Assembly (NCBI RefSeq): GCF_009649845.1
Contig: NZ_WJIE01000003.1
Span: 682,001-746,000, forward strand
Source: Polyangium spumosum
GTDB taxonomy: Bacteria > Myxococcota_A > Polyangia > Polyangiales > Polyangiaceae
Length of the DNA stretch: 64,000 nucleotides
Direction: 5' to 3'
Part shown: positions 42,422 to 52,247 of the stretch, piece by piece
Layout: every line of letters starts with the position of its first letter
How positions within the stretch are numbered: position 1 is the stretch's first letter
Translations under genes and position numbers: made by a program
The notes under the pieces: model-generated
The model's input: only the letters and a program-made list of their open reading frames with translations
What the model was told of the DNA's origin: nothing
The model's database searches: none

Positions 42422-42971
42422 GCCGCTCGCCATTCACGCGGCAGGGCCGATCGGGGTTCGGCCGACTGCTACGTTCTTTTCGCACCCCCGTCTCGAACGA
42501 AACCCACACGAACGAAGGACGTCGGGGGGTTCGGCCGAGCCGATCATAACGATCGCGGCGACGCCCGCGGCGCGTCATCGGATGCACGCGCCGCATCATC
42601 GAAATCTTCGGGAAGACGCGCCTCTTCGCTCGCGTTTTGCGCGTGTCTGCCGGTCACCGAGGCGAGCTCTCGCCTCGGGAGGGGAGCGTGCGCGCATGCA
42701 ACAAGCTGTAACAAATCTTACATACACAAGCTCCTATGACAAACGTGTCTCGGGGGCGGTAACTGTAATGAAACCTCATTTTCCACTGCCAAGGTTCGTC
42801 GGAACGGTGCATAGTAGGGGCGTGCTCGCCCAAAAGCATAACAGGGTGGACGTGGGACCTGCGCCCGCCCGACGACAAACCAGGCAACAGGCCCAGCAAT
42901 CAACCACTTACTTGATCCGGCACGAGGAGGGCCGGCGGGGTCGTCCGTGAGGACGTCCCGAAAGAAACGCC
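42422..42971. other. 550-bp intergenic region, no convincing gene
   Basis: The left half is GC-rich with short frames that lack coding character. The segment about 42695-42790 is clearly AT-richer (around AACAAATCTTACATACA and GTAACTGTAATGAAACC), as expected for a promoter ahead of the regulator at 42972. No tRNA or riboswitch fold was recognised. Confidence 0.5.
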
Positions 42972-43311
42972 ATGCCGCGACGAACCGTACCGGATCCTTT
43001 CGCTTCGCAGGTCGGAGGCCGCATCCGTGAGCTTCGTCTGGAACGAGGCATGTCCCTGGCCGAGCTCGCGGACGCGAGCGAGCTGTCGAAGGGGCACCTC
43101 TCCAGCGTCGAACACGGCCTCGCCGCCATCACGATCCAGACGATCTCCCGGCTCGCCCGGGGGGCTCAATCTGCCGCCCCTCTACTTGCTGACCTTCCCC
43201 GGGGAAGACGAGCGCGCGCACGCCGCGGAGCTCGTCCGCAAGCTGCCCACGGATCAGGTCCGCAAGCTCCGCCGTCAGCTCCAGGTCCAGCTCGGCCTGC
43301 GAAAGCGCTGA
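42972..43311 (+). pseudogene. XRE-family HTH regulator interrupted by a one-base frameshift
   Basis: Frame 1 encodes DPFASQVGGRIRELRLERGM, SLAELADASELSKGHLSSVE and TIQTISRLARG, a clear XRE HTH. At a run of six G (43159-43164) this frame degenerates into Arg/Ala-rich sequence. The +1 frame then continues the expected fold with LNLPPLYLLTFPGEDERAHA and ends KLRRQLQVQLGLRKR. Deleting one G restores a 112-aa protein. It may be a real mutation, a sequencing error or phase variation. A terminator follows. Confidence 0.8.
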
Positions 43312-43345
43312 CGCTCCCTCGCTGATAAAAACCCACCACGAAATC

Positions 43346-43369
43346 GGGGCCGCCCCGAAAAGCGGCCCC
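43346..43369 (+). terminator. Intrinsic-type terminator between convergent genes
   Basis: GGGGCCGC (43346-43353) and GCGGCCCC (43362-43369) form an 8-bp stem with an 8-nt loop, followed by TCCTTTC. It sits between the regulator end (43311) and the convergent radical SAM stop (43375), so it can serve both directions. Confidence 0.7.
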
Positions 43370-43374
43370 TCCTT

Positions 43375-46212
43375 TCACGTCGCCGCGGACGAACGGCGTT
43401 CGATCGGCGCGACACACCTTTCTCCGAAGAGCTTCACGTCCTCGTGCCGGACCCCGAAGCACGCCGATTGAACGGCGCAACGGTCGCACGCAGGGACCTT
43501 CCGGCGAAACTCCACCGGCCCGGGGATGGGTTTGCCCGAGAGGATACGTTCGTCGGCGTCGAAAGCGCAGAGCGGCGGCCCGCAGGGCCCGTCGAGCCCG
43601 CGCACCACGATCCCCAGGACAAACGCGCGATCGATCGCCCGCCGGAGCGCGGCCCGCAGGCGCGCGGGCTCCGGCACGATCGTCCCGACGAGCGAACGAT
43701 CGAAGGGCATCGTCGGGTAGGAGATCATGAGATGCAGCAGGCCCGGGTGCCGGCCGAAGGTGTCGTGGATGAAATCGGGCAGGCCGCCGAGCTCTTCGAT
43801 GCCCTCGGCCGTCGTCACGGCGTTCAAGGCGACCGGGATGCCCGCGTCGAGCAGCGCATGGATGCCCCGCACCGTGCGCTCGTGCGTGCCGGGCGCTCGC
43901 GTGATCGCGTCCGAGACCGCCGGATCTCCGCTATGGAGGGAGACGAACGCCTGCGTCACGCCCGCCTTCGCGAGGCGCGCCGCATACCCCGGCTTGCTCG
44001 CCTGGATGGCGTTCGTCTCGAGCGTGACCCCGGCAAAACCGAGCGCGCGCGCCCGCTCCACGTAACGAATGAGCTCGGGGTCGAGCATGGGCTCGCCGCC
44101 CGAGACGATGAGCGAACGCGCGCCGGCCGCCCATAAATCCTCGATCCATCGAACGACCTGCTCGGGCCCGTAGCGCCCCCAATCGCGGCCCTGCCAGCAC
44201 ATGCCGCAGTCCTGGTTGCAGCCGAAGCCCGTCCGCACGATCCCCTCGGGCGGCTCCACGCCCGCGACGATCTGCCGGAAAAACCCGAGCGGCACGCCCA
44301 CGGGCAGCCGCGCGAGCTCTTTTCCGATCGAAGACGCGCGCTCCCACCGCTCTTTCGTGGTCGAAACGACGAGCCGCGCCGCCATCGCCTCGAACGCCTT
44401 CGCCCACCGCGTGGCCTCGGGTATGTCCGGACATACCTCCACCGTGGCCTTGCCCGCGGCCTTGTCCCAGCCGAGCCGGAGCCGCGCGATCGGGTCCCGC
44501 TTGCCGAGGACGAGCTCGACGTGATGTTTGTCCGCATTCACGTCGAGCAGCGACAGCCCGAACGCGGGAAGCTGCACGGGCAGCGAGGGCGCGTTCACGA
44601 GCGCCGAAACGAGCGCGCGTTTTTTTTCGGCCGCCTCGGCCTCGACGCTCGGAGGATCCCGGAAGGCGACGCCGCTCGTCTCGCCGACGTCCCGACCTCG
44701 CGCGCGGCCCTTCGAGGCCATCGCGCGCTCGACGTCGGAGGCCGTCACGAGCTCCGGATCGGCCGCCGACGAGACGAGCGCGAGGAGCGTCTCGAAGAGC
44801 GTGAGCTCGTCCCGACCTCCGCTCCGCCGGATGCTCTCGGCCGCGAGCTCGGCGACGCGGCGCACGCGTTTGTCCCGGAACACAAATGGCCGCGAGGGCA
44901 GATACCCATAACGCGCGCTCGCGTCGTCCTCGGGGCTCTCGTAGGCGCCTGTGAGCAACCCGTCGCGCTCGGCGAGCCAGTAGAGCGCGGTGTCGGGATA
45001 AAGCCGCACGCGCGAGAGGAGCAGGTGACCGCGGAGCTCGTGCATGCCGGTGCGCCGGATGCAGTCGAGGTTCGTCCGGAGGTCCTCCATCGTGGTCCAG
45101 GGCGTGAAGAGGATGAAGCCAAACGCCGCGTGCGAGAGGTCCATCGCGGGCGCGTATTCGGCGTTCCAGCGGCGCAGGGCGTCGAGGAATCGGACGAGCG
45201 TCTCCTGGGTCGCGCCTTTGTTGAAGCGATCGAGCTCGGGCTGCGAGAAGTTCTCCACGCCGACGAGGAAAGGCGCGAGGCGGATCGACGAGCGACGCGC
45301 GGAGGCGAGCGCGCGCGTGAAGCGGGCCGCGTTCTGGAGCCACCAGTCGGCGCGTGACTCGATGAGCAGCGTGAAGGGCCCGAGCTTCTCGGCCTCGGCG
45401 GCCTCGACGAGCTCGGTGAGGTAATAAAACGGGTTCTGATCGCGCAGGACGAGCGCCTCGATCTCCGGCGCGTTTTCGCGCAGATACCGGAGCTGCTGGA
45501 GCGCCCAGGCGAGGGCCTCGTCCCGCGACTTGTGCTCGTAATGGTTGCCCGTGGTGCAGAACGCGCAGCCCTTCCCCGCCCCCTCGGGGATCGTCGTGCC
45601 CGCATAAAGCGGGTTCTGCCGCGCGTCGGCCTGGTAGGGGCAGCCGGTGTTGCCCGTGATCGGGAACGACGGGGAGCGCGGCCGCGCGTCGGGCGTCGCG
45701 TACACGGGCCGGAGCAGCGGCGCATAACGCGGCGGCGGCCCCTCCGGAGGTCTCCGGCCCGCGAGCGCGGAGAGGAGCGCGACGACGGACGCAGGTTCCG
45801 CCGGACAAACGTGGTTCGCCGGCGCGTCGGAGAGGTCGTGCTCGCCGATCAGGCGGACGAACGTGGCCTCGGGCAATGCGCGGGCGAGCCGCTCGACGAT
45901 GGCCGCGCTCCAGAGCCGCTCGTAGAGGATCGTCGGGTAGGCCCGAAGCGCGCGGACGAGCGCGTCCCACGCTGCATTCGGCTCGACTTCGGCGCCGCGT
46001 GGCAGGTGCGCGACGACGAGGTCGCCGGAGAGCCCCGCCGCGCGCATCGCGCCCGCGATGTGGTGCAGGCTCACGTCGTCGAGGAACGACCGATCCCGAT
46101 GGCTGTGCAGGCTGAGGACGGCCGCCGGGAGCACGCCTTCCCCACGCGCGTCGGGCGCGGGCAAAGAAGGGGGCGGCATACCCGCCTCGCGAACGAGCGG
46201 CAAGGATCGCAT
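43375..46212 (-). CDS. Protein with two radical SAM domains
   Basis: 945 aa from the ATG at 46212 (an ATG 11 codons later is possible). The first domain (about 180-480) has an unusual cysteine spacing: C191 in GNTGCPYQ, then C216 and C219 in GKGCAFCTTGN, after a B12-binding-like N-terminal region. The second (about 655-870) has canonical CNQDCGMC (C665, C669, C672), the GGEPML motif and LETNAI. The C-terminus carries further cysteines (C877, C882, C909, C912, C918, C933), probably an auxiliary Fe-S cluster as in SPASM/twitch proteins. The substrate is unknown. It is divergent, by 30 bp, from the DUF483-like gene. Confidence 0.88.
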   Translation of the reverse strand: MRSLPLVREAGMPPPSLPAPDARGEGVLPAAVLSLHSHRDRSFLDDVSLHHIAGAMRAAGLSGDLVVAHLPRGAEVEPNAAWDALVRALRAYPTILYERLWSAAIVERLARALPEATFVRLIGEHDLSDAPANHVCPAEPASVVALLSALAGRRPPEGPPPRYAPLLRPVYATPDARPRSPSFPITGNTGCPYQADARQNPLYAGTTIPEGAGKGCAFCTTGNHYEHKSRDEALAWALQQLRYLRENAPEIEALVLRDQNPFYYLTELVEAAEAEKLGPFTLLIESRADWWLQNAARFTRALASARRSSIRLAPFLVGVENFSQPELDRFNKGATQETLVRFLDALRRWNAEYAPAMDLSHAAFGFILFTPWTTMEDLRTNLDCIRRTGMHELRGHLLLSRVRLYPDTALYWLAERDGLLTGAYESPEDDASARYGYLPSRPFVFRDKRVRRVAELAAESIRRSGGRDELTLFETLLALVSSAADPELVTASDVERAMASKGRARGRDVGETSGVAFRDPPSVEAEAAEKKRALVSALVNAPSLPVQLPAFGLSLLDVNADKHHVELVLGKRDPIARLRLGWDKAAGKATVEVCPDIPEATRWAKAFEAMAARLVVSTTKERWERASSIGKELARLPVGVPLGFFRQIVAGVEPPEGIVRTGFGCNQDCGMCWQGRDWGRYGPEQVVRWIEDLWAAGARSLIVSGGEPMLDPELIRYVERARALGFAGVTLETNAIQASKPGYAARLAKAGVTQAFVSLHSGDPAVSDAITRAPGTHERTVRGIHALLDAGIPVALNAVTTAEGIEELGGLPDFIHDTFGRHPGLLHLMISYPTMPFDRSLVGTIVPEPARLRAALRRAIDRAFVLGIVVRGLDGPCGPPLCAFDADERILSGKPIPGPVEFRRKVPACDRCAVQSACFGVRHEDVKLFGERCVAPIERRSSAAT

Positions 46213-46242
46213 CGGGGCCCGGAAGCCCGTAGGCTACACCGG

Positions 46243-47592
46243 GTGGCTCGGCCCGTCATCCTCCTCGGCAAAGGCGAAGTGTCGCTCGCGGCGGCAGACG
46301 GAGACGTGCTCGCCGAACCCGAAGGCGCTGGCCTCGCAGCGATCGAGGCGCTCCTCGCGCAGGACCCACGCGCGGCCGTGGTGACCTCGGGCGGAGACGA
46401 AGGATTTTTTCGCGCGAGCCTGTGCCTCGAGCGCGGCGTGCCACGCGTGATCGTGCGTCGCGGCGCCCTCGGCGAGGCGCGCGAGCAGGAGCTCGCCGCG
46501 CGGGCCAGGAGCTTCGGCAAGGAGCTCTTCGTGCACGACGACGCGCGCGGATACGGGCGGGTGCGCGCGGCGAACGAGCGCGTGCAGGTGGGCGCGCCCG
46601 AGGCCCGTGCGTGGGAAGCGGCCGTGCAGGCTGCGGCAGGGGACGCCACGTGTTCGGCGGCGATCGGGCTCGAGGTGGACGCTGCCTGGGAAGAGGCCGC
46701 GCGCGCCGCGGCGCCGCTGCCGATCGATACCCCCGTGCCGGGTTTGTCCGAGAACCTGGAGGAGGTGGCGTTCGCGAACGGGGACAAACCCGTGCTGTAC
46801 CTGGTCGTCCCCGCCCGCTCGCTCGAGGCCACGCGGGCGCGGCACGCGGGCGCCGCGATGGCCCTCGCGCGGACGCAGGCGTCGCCGCTCGTGGTCGAGG
46901 GCGCGACGGGGCGGCGCATCGAAGGCGCGACCGGCGAGGCCACGGTGCATGCGTTTTTCTCGACAGACCCGGCGCTCGCGGAGCGGGCGGCCTCGCTCTG
47001 GGAGCAGGGTTCGTCCCGGAACGCGCTCGCGATCGGCGAGCTGCTCGGGTATCCGCCCTGCTGCGCGGCCGCGTTCGTGGCGCTCGCCGATCGGCGGAAC
47101 AACGCGGCGCTCGTGTACGTCACGGCCGCGCGGACGCGCGCGCTTCAGGCGCGTTTTCATCCGCTGCTCGACGTCGCCGTGCGGCGCGTCGTCCCCTTCA
47201 CCCCGTGCTCGTTCGGCTGCGAGCGGGCGATCACCGCCGCCGCGCGTGTCCTCGCCGCGCTCCCGTCTGCGCAGGCCGAAGCGCTCGGCCGCGCGCTCGC
47301 CCGCCCGGTCCTCTACCTCGACGAGGCGCGCGCCGTCGCGCTCGAAGGCGCGCGCGTGGGCGAGGCCTCGATCACGTTCGAATCCGCGTGTTTCCTCCCC
47401 GCCCCCGCGCCGCTCGACGCCGAGGGCGAGCTCTTCACCCGCAAGCTCCTCGGCGCGCTCTTCGAGGGCGGCGGCACGCTCGCCTGCACGGAAGGAGCCT
47501 TCGAGGTGCGTGGCGCGTCCTTCACGCGGCGCCTCGGACGAACCTCGCCGCGGCTCGGCGTATTGCTACCGTTCGACCGTTTGTCAGAGTAA
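46243..47592 (+). CDS. DUF483-like cysteine-motif protein (449 aa)
   Basis: It starts at GTG, reading (M)ARPVILLGKGEVSLA. Residues 1-160 are an alpha/beta domain of unknown type. The C-terminal half has the motif IGELLGYPPCCAAAFVA (C273, C274) and FTPCSFGCERA (C322, C326). I associate the GYPxCC-x-F plus PCSxxC pattern with DUF483-type proteins found near radical SAM enzymes; the family name is from memory. It lies between two radical SAM genes, divergent from one and convergent (3 bp) with the other. Confidence 0.7.
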   Translation: MARPVILLGKGEVSLAAADGDVLAEPEGAGLAAIEALLAQDPRAAVVTSGGDEGFFRASLCLERGVPRVIVRRGALGEAREQELAARARSFGKELFVHDDARGYGRVRAANERVQVGAPEARAWEAAVQAAAGDATCSAAIGLEVDAAWEEAARAAAPLPIDTPVPGLSENLEEVAFANGDKPVLYLVVPARSLEATRARHAGAAMALARTQASPLVVEGATGRRIEGATGEATVHAFFSTDPALAERAASLWEQGSSRNALAIGELLGYPPCCAAAFVALADRRNNAALVYVTAARTRALQARFHPLLDVAVRRVVPFTPCSFGCERAITAAARVLAALPSAQAEALGRALARPVLYLDEARAVALEGARVGEASITFESACFLPAPAPLDAEGELFTRKLLGALFEGGGTLACTEGAFEVRGASFTRRLGRTSPRLGVLLPFDRLSE

Positions 47593-47595
47593 ACC

Positions 47596-50235
47596 TCAGC
47601 CGAGGTACCCCGCGCCTCCGGCCGGGCCATCGACGCGGCCTCGTTGCCCGCCCGGGGCGACCGGCGCCTGATTGCGCCGCCCCACGGGCCGCGGCGGCAC
47701 TTCGAGCAGATACTTCGTCACGGTCGCCTTGTCGTACCTGCGGGACATCCAGAAGAGATCGTACTCGTTGATCTTGTCGAGCGTCCGGATGCCGAGCTCC
47801 TCCATGCGGACGAGGATTCGATTGCGGGAGGCGTCGATCACGTCGCGTTTGTCCTCCCATTTCAATCCGCCGATCTCGTCGTACGCGAGCGTCACCTGCC
47901 CCGTCTTCAGCCGGTCGAAGGCGGGCCGCAGGACGATGCCGGCCTTCTCCGGGTCGACGCCCATGCCGGGGAACAGGTAAAACCCCTGGAAGCACCCGAC
48001 GATGTCGATCTCCTCGGCGAGCGTCTCCACGAGGTGGATCGTCGCGTCGACGTCCTCCGTGGTCTCGTGGAAATACCCGGCGATGAAATTGACGCGGTTG
48101 ATGATGCCCGCCCTGTGCGTGCTCCGCAGCGTCTCGACGATGTCCCGCGCGAGCAGGCCCTTCTTCATCAATTCGAGGATCTTGTCGCTGCCGCTCTCGG
48201 CGCCGTAATTGAGCAAGAGGCAGCCGGATTCGCGCATGAGTGCGGCGAGCTCGGCGGAGATGTCGGTGGGGCGGCAGGAGTCGGTCCATTGCAGGCCGGC
48301 CTTCGCATCGACGAGGCGGCGGCAGAGGCGCTCGAGCAGGCGCGGGCTCACGTTGACGAGGTTGTTCAGGAACATGAAGTCCCGGACCCCGTACCGCTCG
48401 GCGAGGGCCATGAGCTCGTCCGCGGTCTTCTCGGGCGACTGGACGTCGAGCCACTCCTTCGCGCTGCAAAACTCGCATTTCGCCGTGCAGCCCTTCACGA
48501 ATCCATAAGGTAGATACGCGAAGGGCTCGATCGGCTCGCCCTGGTAGAGGCCGTCCCGGGCGAGGGCGGCGAGCAGGCGCTCGGTGGGTTTGCCGCGGTA
48601 GAGCTCGAACGGGACGTCGTCGAAATCGGGGCGCGGCATGGCGTTGAGGTGCGAGCGGATGAGCTTGTTTTTCGTGACGCTCTCGCCCTCGCGGGACCAG
48701 ACGCCCGGGATGTCGGCCGCGCGCCGATCACGATACGCCTCGAGGTGGAGCAGGCCGAGGAGCGGGACCTCGCCGTCGCCGTCGACCACGTAATCGAAGG
48801 TGTTCGGGGTGGCGAGCGCGCGATCACCGTCGACCTGGTCCCGCTCGCCGCCGAGCACCGTGGGAAAACCCGTCCGCTCCTTGACGAGCCGCGCGAGGCT
48901 CGCCGCGATGTTCATCTGAAAATGTCCGAAGTAATCGACGATCGAGAACCCGACGAGGGCCCGGCGGCCGGATTCGGCGGCGCGCACGAGCTCCGGGCCG
49001 AACGAATCCCACATGCGCTCGGCCGCCGCGGCGACCCGAGGGCTCTCGGCGCCGGCGAGCCAGCCGTCGACGGCGGCGTCGTCCGTGAAACAATCGAGGG
49101 GGTCGTCGGCGTGCGCGATCTGCAGATCGAAGATACGGGTGAGAAAGCCGTGGCCGCGCGTGAACGCCGCGAGCCGCGCCGCCGCGAGGGAGGGCAATTC
49201 GAGCTCGTCGTAGCTGTTGCGATATCGCGGGACGTGCACGAGCACCATTTCGAGAGGGCGATTCGCCCCGCGCGTCGCATATCGCTCGAGGCTCGCGCGC
49301 GCGGCCGTGACGGACGCCTCCGCGCCGGCGAGCGAGGCCGGCGAAGGGACGTCCGCCGATCGCGGCGCCGCGAGGGCGTGGCGCGTCGCGACCTCGAGGG
49401 GGCTCGGGACGACGTCGAGCCGCACGGGGCCGTCGCGCAGGGGCGCCTTTCGCGTCAGCGACGCGCCCTGCTTGCTCCACCGACAAACCAGGCTGCCGCG
49501 GCGCATGACGGCCTCGACCTCGAGCGGCCCCTCGCCCTGCATCTCCTCGTCGAGGTCGACCTCGACCACGACCTCACCCACGCGCGCGTGACACACGATC
49601 CGATCGGCGCCTCCTTGCGCGACGACCTCCGTCACCTCGAGCGCCCGCGAAGCGCCCGGGACGACCTGCTCCGCGAGCGCGAACGGACCGGCGGCGAGGC
49701 GCGTGATCCGCGCGAGGACGTCCTCGGAGAGCACGAACGAGAGGCGCGCGCCGTCGAGGAAAGGCGTACGCGTCGAGGCCGCGCGCCGGACACGTCGCCC
49801 CGCCGGCGAGCGCACGAACAAACCCACGAGCGCGCCCATCGATGCGCGCCGCGCCTCCTCGACGAGCGCGAGGAACATCGGCTCGAGCACGAGCGCGCCC
49901 GCGTCGATCACGTCCGCCGAAGCCGTGTCCGAGAGCGCCTGCGCGAGCGCCGCGGGGGCGACGATCCGCGCCGCGCCACGGCCGCTTCGAGCCGCCGCGA
50001 CGAGCGCGCGCGCCACGTCCTCGGGCACGTCCTCGCCGAGCACGAGGCAGCCGCCCTCGGCGCCGAGCTTCGCCACGAGATCCGGCGCGCGACGGAGCAC
50101 CTCCGCCGCGGTCGTGGGCACGATCTTCGCGGCGCGCGCGAGGCGCGAGAGGGGCGAGACGACCCGAGGCACCGACTCCGGCTTCCCGGCTACGGCGACG
50201 AGGAGGGCTTGCCGCTTGCCGTGCACGTCCGTCAT
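47596..50235 (-). CDS. B12-binding-type radical SAM protein
   Basis: 879 aa from the ATG at 50235. The N-terminal 320 residues have no recognised domain. A B12-binding-like domain follows (about 328-500, with LVHVPRYRNSYDELELPS and TVLGGERDQVDGD). The radical SAM domain has CTAKCEFC (C583, C587, C590), and NYGAESGSDKILELMKKGL is typical of this superfamily. No DxHxxG cobalamin motif was seen, so the B12 domain may be degenerate. The Pro/Gly-rich tail looks disordered. Its role with the two neighbours is unknown. Confidence 0.85.
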   Translation of the reverse strand: MTDVHGKRQALLVAVAGKPESVPRVVSPLSRLARAAKIVPTTAAEVLRRAPDLVAKLGAEGGCLVLGEDVPEDVARALVAAARSGRGAARIVAPAALAQALSDTASADVIDAGALVLEPMFLALVEEARRASMGALVGLFVRSPAGRRVRRAASTRTPFLDGARLSFVLSEDVLARITRLAAGPFALAEQVVPGASRALEVTEVVAQGGADRIVCHARVGEVVVEVDLDEEMQGEGPLEVEAVMRRGSLVCRWSKQGASLTRKAPLRDGPVRLDVVPSPLEVATRHALAAPRSADVPSPASLAGAEASVTAARASLERYATRGANRPLEMVLVHVPRYRNSYDELELPSLAAARLAAFTRGHGFLTRIFDLQIAHADDPLDCFTDDAAVDGWLAGAESPRVAAAAERMWDSFGPELVRAAESGRRALVGFSIVDYFGHFQMNIAASLARLVKERTGFPTVLGGERDQVDGDRALATPNTFDYVVDGDGEVPLLGLLHLEAYRDRRAADIPGVWSREGESVTKNKLIRSHLNAMPRPDFDDVPFELYRGKPTERLLAALARDGLYQGEPIEPFAYLPYGFVKGCTAKCEFCSAKEWLDVQSPEKTADELMALAERYGVRDFMFLNNLVNVSPRLLERLCRRLVDAKAGLQWTDSCRPTDISAELAALMRESGCLLLNYGAESGSDKILELMKKGLLARDIVETLRSTHRAGIINRVNFIAGYFHETTEDVDATIHLVETLAEEIDIVGCFQGFYLFPGMGVDPEKAGIVLRPAFDRLKTGQVTLAYDEIGGLKWEDKRDVIDASRNRILVRMEELGIRTLDKINEYDLFWMSRRYDKATVTKYLLEVPPRPVGRRNQAPVAPGGQRGRVDGPAGGAGYLG

Positions 50236-50246
50236 CACGAACGATG

Positions 50247-52247
50247 TTACCAGCGTCGGGGCGCGCGACGAAAGCCATCCTCGGCCCGCGTCGCCCGCTC
50301 GGCGAGCTCTTCGTGAAACGCGGCCCGCGCCTCGTCACCACCACGGAGGAAATGCTCGGCGAGGACGGCGTCACGTTCGCCTTTCTGCGCGAGCCACGCG
50401 GCGGCGAGCCGGTGCCCGAGCGCGCGATCGGCGTCGGTGAGCATGCCGTAGGCCGCCTCCCGGACGAGCGTGTGCCGGAAGGCGAGCTCCTGCTCGCCGG
50501 GAAAACGGCTGCCCTCGCGCGGCACGACGAAGCCACGCTCGACGAGCACGCGCAGCCTGCCGCTCTCGGTCGTCGTGCGCGTGTGGCCGAGCAGCGCCGC
50601 GAGGCCACCCGACCAGAAGACGTCGCCGAAGATACTCGCCGCGCGCAGGGTGCGCCGCGCCTCGGCGTCGAGCCCGCCGATGCGCCGCTCCAGCAGCGAT
50701 CGCGCCGAGCCCGGCAGCTCGTCGCCGCGCCCGTCGAGCTCGGCGCGCGAGAGCTCCTCGAGGACGAGCGGCAGGCCCGCCGCGCGCTCGACGAGGCGGT
50801 CGACACGCGCGGGCTCGGCCCGATCACCGAGCAGCACACGCGCGAGCTCGGCCGCGGCCTTGCGCGAGAGCGGCGCGAGCGGCAGCTCCTGCGTGAAGGT
50901 CGCCCCGGCCGCGGGGCCGAACTCGTCGAAGAGCTCCGGCCGCGCGAGCGCGAGCACGAGGAGCGGGCGATCGTGGAGCTCGGAGAGCACGTCGCCGAGC
51001 CTGTCGACCGAGCGCGGATCACAGCCCTGCAGATCGTCGACGACCAGCACCGCGGGGCGCCCGTCGCGCGCCGCGGAGAGCACGGTCGTGCAGTCGGCCG
51101 AGGAGGCACCTCCGGCCACGCGGCCCGCCTGCGTGATCGAGACGTCCGTGATCCCGCGGCGATACGCCTCGCGCACGAGCTCCCGCGCGAGCCGCGACTT
51201 GCCGATGCCCGGCGGACCCGTCACGAGCACCGCGCGCGGCGACACGTCTTCGACGCACGCCTCGAGGGCCGAGACCAGGACGCCGAGCTCGCGCTCCCGG
51301 CCCACGAAAGGCGCGGGCGCGCGCAGGCCCTCGGCCTCGCCGAAGAGCCGCGCCGCCGCGACGTCACGCGTGCGCACCTCGCGCTCGGTGAGCGCAGGCG
51401 GCGCGCCCGGAGGTCGCTCCGCGCTCTCGGCCTCGACGTCGATCGCGGCGAGCGCGCGCAGCACCGCGGCCGCGCTCTGCGGCCTCTCCGCGGGGTCGTC
51501 GTGCAGCAGCCGCGCTGCGAGATCGTCGAGCGCGGGTGGCACGACCGGCACGAGCGTCGAGAGGCGCGGCGCGGCCCCGTGGAGCTGCGTGGAGAGGGCC
51601 TGCCCCGAGAAGGGCCTTCGCCGCGCGACACATTCGAAGAACAAGCAGCCGAGCGCGAAGAGGTCCGTCCGCGCGTCGACCTCGCCGTCGCCGCGCGCCT
51701 GCTCGGGGGCCATGTACCCGAGCGTGCCGATGACGAGGCCGTCGCAGGTCAAGGCGCGCGCGGGGCTCGTGGCGCGGGCGATGCCGAAATCGAGCAGGCG
51801 CGCGTCGTCGGGCCTGCCGGAGACGAGCAGGACGTTCTCCGGCTTCACGTCGCGGTGCACGATCCCGAGCGCGTGGACGGCCGAGAGCGCCTCGGCGACG
51901 CGGGTCGTGATCGTGATCGACGCGGCGAGCCCGAGGGGCGCCGGCTCGGCGAGGCGCTCGGCGAGCGTCACGCCGTCGAGCCACTCCATGACGAGGAACG
52001 GCTCGCCCGCCTCGGTCGTGCCGTGGTCGAGGTACCGCACGATCGCCTGGTGATCGAGGGTGGCGAGGATGCTCGTCTCGCGCGCGAAACGCGCCGCGTC
52101 ATCACGCGTGGCGCCGCGGAGGATCTTGAAGGCCACGGGCCGACCGGTCTCGCGATCGAGCGCGCGGAAGAGGCTCACCGGCGCGCCGAGGGCGGGGCGG
52201 GCGGGGGCGAACAGCTCGTATCTCGCGGGACTCTTTCGCGCCGCCAT
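50247..52247 (-). CDS. Ser/Thr protein kinase fused to an AAA-type ATPase
   Basis: 666 aa from the ATG at 52247 (longer in-frame start possible). The kinase domain (about 10-275) has VAFKILRGA lysine, GIVHRDVKPENVLLV and LLDFGIARA. The ATPase follows with VTGPPGIGKSRLARELV (Walker A) and AVLVVDDLQGCD (Walker B). It ends shortly after the helical region (ELAERATRAEDGFRRAPRRW), whereas most relatives I know continue with long TPR domains, so it may be a naturally short or truncated member. Confidence 0.88.
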   Translation of the reverse strand: MAARKSPARYELFAPARPALGAPVSLFRALDRETGRPVAFKILRGATRDDAARFARETSILATLDHQAIVRYLDHGTTEAGEPFLVMEWLDGVTLAERLAEPAPLGLAASITITTRVAEALSAVHALGIVHRDVKPENVLLVSGRPDDARLLDFGIARATSPARALTCDGLVIGTLGYMAPEQARGDGEVDARTDLFALGCLFFECVARRRPFSGQALSTQLHGAAPRLSTLVPVVPPALDDLAARLLHDDPAERPQSAAAVLRALAAIDVEAESAERPPGAPPALTEREVRTRDVAAARLFGEAEGLRAPAPFVGRERELGVLVSALEACVEDVSPRAVLVTGPPGIGKSRLARELVREAYRRGITDVSITQAGRVAGGASSADCTTVLSAARDGRPAVLVVDDLQGCDPRSVDRLGDVLSELHDRPLLVLALARPELFDEFGPAAGATFTQELPLAPLSRKAAAELARVLLGDRAEPARVDRLVERAAGLPLVLEELSRAELDGRGDELPGSARSLLERRIGGLDAEARRTLRAASIFGDVFWSGGLAALLGHTRTTTESGRLRVLVERGFVVPREGSRFPGEQELAFRHTLVREAAYGMLTDADRALGHRLAAAWLAQKGERDAVLAEHFLRGGDEARAAFHEELAERATRAEDGFRRAPRRW

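Noticed and set aside
42411-42599. 62-codon minus-strand frame in the intergenic region
   Set aside because: Arg/Pro-rich, no ribosome-binding site and no conserved-looking segment.
42021-42950. 309-codon plus-strand frame overlapping the thioredoxin-like gene
   Set aside because: Out-of-frame shadow with low-complexity Ser/Arg composition.
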